Positions 43,335 to 50,682 of a DNA stretch of 64,000 nucleotides are shown here, one piece after another (positions within the stretch are counted from its first letter, which is position 1; the number at the start of each line of letters is the position of its first letter). A model generated the notes under the pieces. That model made no database searches and had not been told where the DNA came from. It worked only from the letters and a program-made list of their open reading frames with translations. The stretch comes from Alteribacter aurantiacus DSM 18675 (lineage in GTDB: Bacteria > Bacillota > Bacilli > Bacillales > Salisediminibacteriaceae): assembly GCF_000429705.1 (NCBI RefSeq), contig NZ_KE386941.1, positions 992,001 through 1,056,000 on the forward strand, written 5' to 3'. The translations under genes were made by a program, and so were the position numbers.

Positions 43335-44954
43335 ATGAACGACCGCCCATGGTTAAGATTCTACCCGGAAAATGTACCTGAAACGGTTGATATACCGGTC
43401 ATGCCCTTATATAAGTTGCTAGAGGATTCAGCTACTCATTATCCTGAGCAAGTAGCCGTAATTGATGGGGGAAGAACGCTCACTTATCGAGAGTTAAAGG
43501 GAAAATCCGATCGTTTAGCATCAGCTCTTAGTAAAAAGGGATTCCAATGTAAAGACAGGTTGGCTATTATGCTTCCAAACTCGATCGAATATATCATTAC
43601 TTACTATGCTACATTGCGATTAGGCGGCATCCTTGTCCAAGTAAATCCTTTATATCAATCACATGAACTGGAGCATTTATTCACCGATTCTAGACCTAAA
43701 TGGTTTGTCGGCAACAATATTCAACGAGAGAAAGTAAGAAATCTACCATTACTGGATGCTCTCACTATCATTTATGTTGAATCAAAAGAATTCAATGTAA
43801 CTACAAATGAGATCGGTTTTTATTCACTATTGAGCAAATCGCCTGATATGAAAGTACCAGAAGTTGAGATCCTCCCGAGAGAAGATGTAGCGGTTATTCA
43901 ATATACTGGTGGAACGACAGGAAAAAGCAAGGGAGTTATGTTGACACACTATAATCTCATCGCCAACATTCATCAAAGCTTTGCATTTTCTGATGGCTTT
44001 TTTGAGAAGCCAGGTGAACGAATATTAAGTATTACTCCTTTTTTTCACGTTTATGGAATGACCGGAGCATTAAATCTAACGATCTATGCAGGAGGTACCG
44101 TGATTTGCATGAAACGGTTTCAGGTAGAGGACGTGTTAAATACGATAAAAACGTACAAACCAACCTTCTTCCCTGGTGTTCCGACCATGTATATTGCTCT
44201 ATTAACACACCCTGATTCATCACCTGAATTACTATCATCTTTAAAGGTGTGTAACAGTGGTTCTGCCCCGATGCCTGTAGGTGTCATGAATGAATTTGAA
44301 AAAAGAACGGAGTCTTCTATTGTAGAAGGGTATGGACTTTCGGAAGCCTCTCCTATCACGCACAGAAACCCGGTAACAGGCTTAAAAAAACCTGGAAGCA
44401 TTGGAATGCCGATCCCCAATACAGAAAGTAAAGTGGTAGATAAAGAAACGGGGACAAAAGAAATGCCTTATGGCGAGATTGGTGAATTGATAATAAAAGG
44501 TCCCCAGGTGATGAAAGGGTATTGGAATAATGAAGAAGAAACTAAACAAACCTTACGAGATGGGTGGCTATATACAGGTGATTTAGCAACAATGGATGAA
44601 GACGGTTATTTTTACATTGCAGGAAGAAAAAAAGACATGATTATTGCTAGTGGATACAACATCTTCCCAAGCGAGATAGAAGAGGTGTTGTATAAGCATC
44701 CGGAAGTAGAAGAAGCGTGTGTTTTCGGTGTACCTGATACTTATCGTGGTGAAACCGTAAAAGCAGCAGTAGTAAGGAAAGAGGATTCCCTTGTTACTAG
44801 TGAAGAGCTTGCTGAATGGTGCAAAAGCCAACTTGCCTCATTTAAAGTACCAAAGGATATTACAATACGAAAGTCTCTTCCTAAAACTATTGTGGGTAAA
44901 GTACTCAGATACAAACTAACGGAAGAGGAAGAAGAAGTAAAGTCAAGAAAGTAA
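43335..44954 (+). CDS. Long- or medium-chain fatty-acid/acyl-CoA ligase
   Basis: A 539-residue ANL-superfamily enzyme that activates a carboxylic acid through an acyl-adenylate to its CoA ester. Motifs are the P-loop YTGGTTGKSKGVMLTH (about residue 205), YGLSEASP (about 335), YTGDLATMDEDGYFYIAGRKKDMI (about 420-445) and the C-terminal lysine in PKTIVGKVLR. ATG 43335 is chosen because AGGAGGG ends 6 bases before it; the upstream frame lacks a site. It is second in the operon with the acyl-CoA dehydrogenase. The exact acid is unknown; a GPH-type transporter follows after 140 bases. Confidence 0.9.
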   Translation: MNDRPWLRFYPENVPETVDIPVMPLYKLLEDSATHYPEQVAVIDGGRTLTYRELKGKSDRLASALSKKGFQCKDRLAIMLPNSIEYIITYYATLRLGGILVQVNPLYQSHELEHLFTDSRPKWFVGNNIQREKVRNLPLLDALTIIYVESKEFNVTTNEIGFYSLLSKSPDMKVPEVEILPREDVAVIQYTGGTTGKSKGVMLTHYNLIANIHQSFAFSDGFFEKPGERILSITPFFHVYGMTGALNLTIYAGGTVICMKRFQVEDVLNTIKTYKPTFFPGVPTMYIALLTHPDSSPELLSSLKVCNSGSAPMPVGVMNEFEKRTESSIVEGYGLSEASPITHRNPVTGLKKPGSIGMPIPNTESKVVDKETGTKEMPYGEIGELIIKGPQVMKGYWNNEEETKQTLRDGWLYTGDLATMDEDGYFYIAGRKKDMIIASGYNIFPSEIEEVLYKHPEVEEACVFGVPDTYRGETVKAAVVRKEDSLVTSEELAEWCKSQLASFKVPKDITIRKSLPKTIVGKVLRYKLTEEEEEVKSRK

Positions 44955-45094
44955 GGTAAGTATAACAACATTTAACTGAAAATTCAGACATAAACACCAA
45001 GAAACTGATGAATTAAAATATTAATGACTCCTTCGTTGCATGAAAAGTTCATCATTAAAAAGGTAACAACACTAAAGAAAGTAGGTGGAGCACA

Positions 45095-46462
45095 TTGTTA
45101 CTAAACAAAATAGCGAATCAAAAATTGCCTGAAGTGGAAAGGCCCAGAAAAAAAGAAATGTGGGCATATGGATTGGGAAGCTTCGGAATTTTTGCAGTAT
45201 GGAGCATGATGAGCTCATTTTTAACTTATTACTACACGGATGTAGCAGGAATTACAGCTGGAGCAGTGGGAACATTAATGCTAGTATCCCGGTTGCTTGA
45301 CGGTTTTACGGACATCGGAATGGGATCGGTAGTCGATAAAACCAAAACAAAGTACGGCAAAGCACGGCCGTGGATTCTTTGGATGGCCATCCCACTTGCC
45401 ATTACTACGGTCTTGCTATTTTCGGTTCCGGACATCGGTGACACAGGTAAACTTTTGTATGCTTATGGAACGTATTTGTTGTTTGTACTCATTTATACTG
45501 CTGTTTCAATTCCTTATAAAAGCTTGCTCGGTATCATGACTCAGCATCAATTCAGTCGTTCGCAGTCAAATATCTATTCTGCTATTTTTATTCTAATAGG
45601 TAACTTGTTAGTTGTAACACTTACACAGCCTTTAGCTAGTTCCTTGGGATGGACGACACTTGCTGCCTTGTACGGCGTTATGATCGTTGTTTCACTTTAT
45701 GTCACATTCTTTACTGTCAAAGAGCGAGTGCCTGTGTCTTCTATGAGTATCGTGAGAGACAAAGTTCCTTTTAAGGAGGGTTTTAAAGCCCTCATTACTA
45801 ATAAATACTGGCTTATTATAACTATGTACTGTGTCGCTTTCTATACGACCATTGGATTAACTCAAGGTGCAGCTATTTATTATGCTCAAACGGTAATAGG
45901 TAATGTGAATATATTTCCTTTAATTGGCTTGGCATCAGCGTTACCAATGTTACTTGGCGTATTTTTGGTATCACCATACGTAAAACGTTTCGGTAAGCGT
46001 AATGTAGCCATGACCGGTGCATTTATCTTCATTACAGGACAATTAGTAAAATTAATCGATCCTACAAGTTTAACGATTTTTTTATCAGGTCATGTATTAG
46101 TAGGGTTTGGAATTATGCCTGCCATTGCACTTACTTTTGCAATGATTAATGATACGATCGAATACGGTGAATTAAAATCAGGTTATCGTACCGAAGGATT
46201 AGTAAACAGCGGTGCAAGTTTTGGCATTAAGGTAGGAACTGGGATAGGATTGGCTTTAATTGGGTGGCTGTTAGGTTTTAGTGGATACGTTGGTGGAAGT
46301 GTCGAGCAAACAGATTTAGCAACTACAATGATCTTAGCATTGAATATCTATATACCACTAGGACTTGGTGTAGTGTTAGCTATCTTAATGTGGATGTTTA
46401 AAGTGGATAAAGATTATCCTGAGATTCTGGCTAAATTGCAGGAAAGAAGAAATGGTGCATAA
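45095..46462 (+). CDS. GPH-type (MelB-like) MFS cation symporter
   Basis: The 455-residue membrane protein has 12 spans and the glycoside-pentoside-hexuronide:cation symporter pattern. Its N-terminus is MWAYGLGSFGIFAVWSMM, and the first inner loop has LLDGFTDIGMGSVVDKTKTKYGKARPWIL (family block around residues 68-96), with the Asp residues that bind the coupling ion. Members usually carry sugars or glucuronides, but this one follows acyl-CoA genes, so its substrate is uncertain. The start is a TTG preceded by AGGTGGAG at normal spacing. A terminator closes the unit. Confidence 0.85.
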   Translation: MLLNKIANQKLPEVERPRKKEMWAYGLGSFGIFAVWSMMSSFLTYYYTDVAGITAGAVGTLMLVSRLLDGFTDIGMGSVVDKTKTKYGKARPWILWMAIPLAITTVLLFSVPDIGDTGKLLYAYGTYLLFVLIYTAVSIPYKSLLGIMTQHQFSRSQSNIYSAIFILIGNLLVVTLTQPLASSLGWTTLAALYGVMIVVSLYVTFFTVKERVPVSSMSIVRDKVPFKEGFKALITNKYWLIITMYCVAFYTTIGLTQGAAIYYAQTVIGNVNIFPLIGLASALPMLLGVFLVSPYVKRFGKRNVAMTGAFIFITGQLVKLIDPTSLTIFLSGHVLVGFGIMPAIALTFAMINDTIEYGELKSGYRTEGLVNSGASFGIKVGTGIGLALIGWLLGFSGYVGGSVEQTDLATTMILALNIYIPLGLGVVLAILMWMFKVDKDYPEILAKLQERRNGA

Positions 46463-46472
46463 TCGTTAAGGA

Positions 46473-46514
46473 AAAACCCTCAACAAGTTTTGAGCGCTTG
46501 TTGAGGGTTTTCAT
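46473..46514 (+). terminator. Terminator of the GPH transporter gene
   Basis: A 15-bp stem (aaaaccctcaacaag / cttgttgagggtttt) is followed by a T-rich tail. Confidence 0.9.
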
Positions 46515-47005
46515 ATTTGTGTTCATTCATGCTGTTACGAACAAATGTTTCATTTAAATAAATTGGTTGCATAATGAATGAGGCTTACGTGATGGATTAT
46601 TATCACATGAAAAACATTTTCAACTCATAGGAATTATCCTAATTAGAAAAATAAAAGAGAGGAAGGATGATATGGAGTGAATATAACTTAAAGGATAATA
46701 TCATTTTACTAGTTTACATAATCTTAATTATCGAACCCAAAATCGATTAAAAAAAGATTGTATCATATTGAAGAGTTTACTTAGGTATTGAGACAGAAAA
46801 TGAAATTTTAAGTTATTATAACTAAGTGTTCTTTGTCGATTGATTCTTAGCTCAAAAATGTTTAGTTATATTTGTTGCTATACATGATCTTTAGACCAAT
46901 TTGCTATGAATGACTAGTCCGAGGCATTTAAATATTCGACGTTTTAAACAATGCACGCCCCTTTACGTTTTTATTCAATAAAGAATTAGTTTACATAATT
47001 CCTTT
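46515..47005. other. AT-rich intergenic region
   Basis: About 490 very AT-rich bases with no long ORF. The only item is a possible 27-codon frame at 46667-46750, listed separately. No repeat or structured RNA was recognised. Confidence 0.55.
46667..46750 (+). CDS. Possible 27-aa hydrophobic peptide
   Basis: A frame starting MIWSEYNLKD, with a hydrophobic run IILLVYIILII and the ending EPKID, follows a purine-rich site (GAGAGGAAGG). One membrane span is predicted by eye. It stands alone in an AT-rich intergenic region where such frames arise by chance, so evidence is weak. Confidence 0.25.
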   Translation: MIWSEYNLKDNIILLVYIILIIEPKID

Positions 47006-47009
47006 AAAA

Positions 47010-47042
47010 AAACTCCTGATTTTAGTCTCAGGAGTTTTTCTC
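47010..47042 (-). terminator. Terminator of the GNAT gene, overlapping its stop codon
   Basis: A 10-bp stem (aaactcctga / tcaggagttt), with the T-run on the minus strand. The 3' end of the acetyltransferase coding sequence (last codons and stop) forms one arm of the hairpin. Confidence 0.8.
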
Positions 47043-47561
47043 AAATGTTTGTTCTTTAAGATCTTTTATAAAATACAGTAATAATTGATCATCAACCGTT
47101 ACTTTTGTTCCTGGTTCTACAGGTTTATTCTCGTAAGTAATCCCTTGGTTATCAGGTAAGTAACCTCGTTTTAAATATATGTGCATTGCTGTACTATAAT
47201 CTTTGTAAAGGCCGACACCTAAACCAACATAATGATGATGCTTTGACGCGATTCTTTCCAACTCATCCATTATTGTTGTTGCAATTCCATTTCTTCGGAA
47301 TTCAGAAAATACAACCAGGTCACTAATTTCAGGAACATGTTTTTCTTGAAACTTAGGATATTCTGAATGACATTTCATTTGGCAACAACCAGCCAATTTG
47401 TTGTTGTAAAAAGCTAATAGGGTAATTCTTTCGTTGTATTTATTTTCTTCTAAACAACGTTCGAAATAATCTTTATCCCGTATAATTCCACGTGTAATAA
47501 ATGCTGCTTTTAGCATGGATAGGTCTTCAGGTTCAATTGTCCGTATGATAGTTCGGTGCAT
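47028..47561 (-). CDS. GNAT-family N-acetyltransferase
   Basis: A 177-residue acetyltransferase. The acetyl-CoA-binding motif A is seen as ISDLVVFSEFRRNGIATTIMDELERIA (about residues 80-107), and motif B as LYKDYSTAMHIYLKRGY (about 122-138). The acceptor substrate is not predictable. It is a single gene with its terminator built into the end of the coding sequence. The surrounding 300-500-base AT-rich spacers suggest it is an accessory gene. Confidence 0.85.
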   Translation of the reverse strand: MHRTIIRTIEPEDLSMLKAAFITRGIIRDKDYFERCLEENKYNERITLLAFYNNKLAGCCQMKCHSEYPKFQEKHVPEISDLVVFSEFRRNGIATTIMDELERIASKHHHYVGLGVGLYKDYSTAMHIYLKRGYLPDNQGITYENKPVEPGTKVTVDDQLLLYFIKDLKEQTFEKNS

Positions 47562-47576
47562 GTTACCCCTCTACTT

Positions 47577-47868
47577 CTCTTGAGTAATTGTTTTCTTACA
47601 CAAATGTATCATACGGTGATTATTACGTATGCCTTGTCATCACTCTGTAATTAAGTTGTAAGGTCTCAGTTACTTTAGTGTGAAAAATAATGGAAAAAAC
47701 TTCTGAAAACTATGAGTAAAGTCCCTGTTTATCACTATTCACAATATCTATACTCTATTTACGTACAGCTGTGTACCTAGTCCCTTCAATCGTTAATTTC
47801 TTCTGGCTTATATATCCACCAATGTTATTCGAAAATACTTTAGTACACTACTATTTAATATTAGTAAG
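47577..47868. other. Intergenic region without genes
   Basis: About 290 AT-rich bases between two leftward genes. It must hold the promoter of the GNAT gene, but I could not identify it with confidence. Confidence 0.5.
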
Positions 47869-47901
47869 AAAAACGCTACGACGACCGTCTTAGCGTTTTT
47901 T
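47869..47901 (-). terminator. Terminator of the ABC exporter operon
   Basis: A 10-bp stem (aaaaacgcta / tagcgttttt) lies 17 bases downstream of the permease stop codon on the minus strand. Confidence 0.8.
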
Positions 47902-47917
47902 CAGCTCTCTCCTATTC

Positions 47918-49201
47918 TTACGCTTCTCTTCGTAATGCTGAAAGAACGTTTACATTAGTTGCTTTTGCTGCTGGTCTGAACCCGGAAATACAAGCAACAG
48001 TTACACTAATTCCGGTTGCGATCAACACCAGTTGCAATGGAATGTAGGAAAATGTAATGTCGATTCCTTCAGAATTCGTTGTCGCCTCAAGAATTAAAGG
48101 AATAAAAAAGTTCGCAGCTATACTGACCCCATAAGCAATCGCTACACCAAATAAAGATCCCAATAATCCAATCGATGCACTTTCAAATAAGAACATACGT
48201 TTGATCACTGATGGATTAGCACCTAAAGCTTTCATAATACCTATTTCATGCGTTCGTTCTGTCACTGCCATTGTCATCGTATTAAAGATTCCAATTGATG
48301 CAATAAGTACTGCAATTGTTCCCACGAAAATTAGACCCGCTTTAAAAGCAGTAAAGAAGACGTTTATCCCGCGCAATTCTTCAGAGATGGAATAAACCAT
48401 AAATCCTTCCTCTTTTAATGCATTAGTCACGCCTTCCGTTTGATCAACACTTGCTACATGAGCCGTAACGTTGTTATAGAAGTCCTCCTGCCCTGCAAGA
48501 GACAACAGGTCTTCCCTTCTTTCATCACCGATATATACACTTCTGTCTTGAACCCAATCTCTTGCTGGTTCATCGGCAATGCCAACAATTTTGTATTCAT
48601 CTGTGAATACTGTTTCACTTGAATCATCCATAAACGAGAACGTGACTATTTTGCCTAGGAGATTGCTGTCATAAGAAACGAGCTCTTCGTTTGAATCGCC
48701 TGTTGTAATATACTCCAGCGTAGTTCGATCAAATTTATTCAACACTTCATGTAAGTGATATCCTACGATGATTTCATTTTCGTTTTCAGGAAATTCCCCT
48801 TCTGACAATCGAAAATTACTGTTTTTTTCTGCTTCAAAGTTTGTAATGATTCCTTCCACAGATGCACGGAATTCGTCTTCTAAAGTAACTTCAGAATGAG
48901 AGTAGATTCGTGACTGTGGCACAACCGCCGAGACATTCTCTGTAGCTCCTATCGTGGCTAAATCCTCTTCTGTTACTTCATGGTACGTCTCGTCTATCAT
49001 TTTACCGTTGACAGTGATTTGAGTAAGAGGCTGATGGCTTGAAGCCTCTTCCATGAGACTGTTTTGTAAGCCAAATCCTATAGAAGCAAGAACAATTAAG
49101 AAGGAACATCCCATTGTAGTGGCTAATACAGTCATAAAGATTCTCAACTTGTTTTTTTTCATGTTTCTTTTAACAAATCCCAGCTGATCAACGAGCTTCA
49201 A
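47918..49201 (-). CDS. ABC transporter permease, MacB/FtsX family
   Basis: The 427-residue product has the MacB/FtsX layout. The first span is near residues 19-45 (MTVLATTMGCSFLIVLASIGFG), followed by a large extracellular domain (about 46-280) and three C-terminal spans (about 280-305, 335-365 and 385-410). Family landmarks are ERTHEIGIMKALGA in the first loop and the closing RPAAKATNVNVLSALR. Such permeases move antimicrobial peptides or lipids, or transmit force across the envelope; they do not import. It overlaps the ATPase gene by 14 bases. Confidence 0.9.
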   Translation of the reverse strand: MKLVDQLGFVKRNMKKNKLRIFMTVLATTMGCSFLIVLASIGFGLQNSLMEEASSHQPLTQITVNGKMIDETYHEVTEEDLATIGATENVSAVVPQSRIYSHSEVTLEDEFRASVEGIITNFEAEKNSNFRLSEGEFPENENEIIVGYHLHEVLNKFDRTTLEYITTGDSNEELVSYDSNLLGKIVTFSFMDDSSETVFTDEYKIVGIADEPARDWVQDRSVYIGDERREDLLSLAGQEDFYNNVTAHVASVDQTEGVTNALKEEGFMVYSISEELRGINVFFTAFKAGLIFVGTIAVLIASIGIFNTMTMAVTERTHEIGIMKALGANPSVIKRMFLFESASIGLLGSLFGVAIAYGVSIAANFFIPLILEATTNSEGIDITFSYIPLQLVLIATGISVTVACISGFRPAAKATNVNVLSALRREA

Positions 49202-49892
49202 AATAAACGCCTCTTTCCTGGTTCATTTTTCCATCATGAATTTTCAAAGTACGATCGGCAATAGCAGCCACTTCTTGATCATGAGTAATCATTAAAAATG
49301 TAATATTTCTATTCTTGTTAAGATCTTTAATTAATTTTAGTACATCTTCTTCCGTTTCTGAATCAAGACTACCAGTCGGCTCATCAGCAAAGATAATGTC
49401 AGGTTCGGTTATGAGTGCTCTAGCGATAGAAACTCTCTGTTGTTGACCTCCTGAAAGCTCATTCGGATAATGGTCTTCGTGTGCTGACAGCCCAATACTT
49501 TCAAGCAATATTTGCGTTCTTTCCTCTCTTTGTTTTCGAGGAACTCCCTTTAATGTTAGAGGTAGTTCTACATTTTCAAAAGCAGTAAGACTAGGAATGA
49601 GTTCATAATTCTGAAAGATAAACCCGAAGTGTTCTAAACGAAACTTAGCCCATTCTTTTTCTGAGAGATTCGTTACATCCCTATCATTAATCGTAATCTT
49701 TCCGGAATCGGCTGTGATGTATCCAGATAAAAGGTTTAATAACGTAGACTTGCCGGACCCACTTCGGCCAACAATAGAAACGATCTCCCCTTTTCCAACT
49801 TCCAAATTAACATCCTTTAAAACAGGTACAGTGGATTTCTTTCCCTTCTTCCCGATTTTGTAAGAATAATGTAAGTGCTCCACATTAATCAT
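49188..49892 (-). CDS. ABC transporter ATPase, MacB/LolD family
   Basis: The 234-residue ATPase has Walker A GRSGSGKST, Q-loop FIFQNYELIPSLTAFENV, signature LSGGQQQR, Walker B IIFADEPTGSLD and the switch histidine in LMITHD. ATG 49892 begins MINVEHLHYSY, the usual start of this family, with AGAGGG about ten bases before it. It is the first gene of the two-gene exporter operon. A palindromic element 35-80 bases upstream suggests a dedicated repressor, whose gene is not in the window. No sensor kinase or response regulator is adjacent. Confidence 0.92.
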   Translation of the reverse strand: MINVEHLHYSYKIGKKGKKSTVPVLKDVNLEVGKGEIVSIVGRSGSGKSTLLNLLSGYITADSGKITINDRDVTNLSEKEWAKFRLEHFGFIFQNYELIPSLTAFENVELPLTLKGVPRKQREERTQILLESIGLSAHEDHYPNELSGGQQQRVSIARALITEPDIIFADEPTGSLDSETEEDVLKLIKDLNKNRNITFLMITHDQEVAAIADRTLKIHDGKMNQERGVYFEAR

Positions 49893-49924
49893 GCTTATCG
49901 TCCCTCTCACATGTAGTTTTATAT

Positions 49925-49971
49925 ACAAAGTGTACTTTGTGTATTGTGTGTATTACACTTTATAGTACACT
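49925..49971 (-). promoter_or_regulatory. Palindromic operator upstream of the ABC exporter
   Basis: acaaagt-gt-actttgt (49925-49940) is a perfect 7+7 palindrome. It is overlapped by a wider inverted repeat agtgtact / agtacact (about 49930-49937 and 49964-49971), and GTGTA motifs recur between. Such repeated GTGTA/TACAC sites are typical targets of GntR (YtrA) or PadR repressors that control exporters of this type. Confidence 0.6.
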
Positions 49972-50083
49972 TATAATAATATGATGGAAACGATTGGGTG
50001 TCAACCCTTTTTCCATAAATTGTACGGGGACAGATCCCAAAGCCGTCAACTTAAGGGTTAAGTGTAGTAATAAGTAGAAAAAA

Positions 50084-50205
50084 GGTGTAGCAGGAATGTT
50101 CTTCGCTTTCCGCGGCGGTGCCGGCGAGCCTCCTCGGGCAAAGCCCTTGCAGGGTGTATCCTGGCTCCCACGGCCGCAGGAGTCTGCGAACATTCCAGCT
50201 ACACC
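50084..50205. repeat. GC-rich interspersed palindromic repeat
   Basis: A 122-base element is much richer in G and C than its surroundings. Its ends form an inverted repeat (ggtgtagc-aggaatgttc / gaacattcc-agctacacc). The interior (gctttccgcgg, gagcctcctcgg, ccgcaggagtctgcg) is the text of a non-coding repeat I know as widespread in Bacillaceae genomes. It has no coding potential. Confidence 0.75.
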
Positions 50206-50446
50206 TATTCACATGGTCAGAGTCAAATTGTCTGTGACAGTTAAATAGATGTTGGTGATATACCAAATAATTTAAGTAACCTAGTTTGTCAATACACAGA
50301 AGCCACTCTGAGTTGATGTAGGAAGTTCAAAAAGTAGTAACGTGAGACACCTTTTCGAGAAAGAAAAGCTGATACTCTTCTAGGTTTAATAAGCTGTTTA
50401 TTCTATAGAGATTATCCTTTTTAAAAAGTGGAAAATGGAGTTAAAG

Positions 50447-50583
50447 GTGGCGACTCCAACGACGAGCATATAGAACACGAGTATGCTATGAATTGCTTCG
50501 ACGCAGGACGCTACAAAGCAATACTAGTAGAGGAGGAAGCACAGTTCCGGTGTAAAGTAAGGCGATGCCCACGGAAAGTGTCC
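50447..50583. repeat. Degenerate, inverted copy of the same repeat family
   Basis: The blocks gcgactcc, gaggagga and gcccacggaaagtgtcc occur in the order and spacing of the reverse complement of the element at 50084-50205. Between them the sequence has diverged. An 87-codon frame across it ends inside the terminator and is not believed. Confidence 0.5.
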
Positions 50584-50638
50584 AAGGGAATTTGCACTAA
50601 CAGTGATACTCTCTTAGGATTTGTCTTCATACAAACGC

Positions 50639-50667
50639 AACCCCCTGGTCAAAATGACGAGGGGGTT
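50639..50667. terminator. Terminator of parE-parC
   Basis: aaccccct / agggggtt hairpin lies 16 bases downstream of the parC stop on the minus strand. Confidence 0.75.
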
Positions 50668-50682
50668 CCTGTAGTGTTCCTA

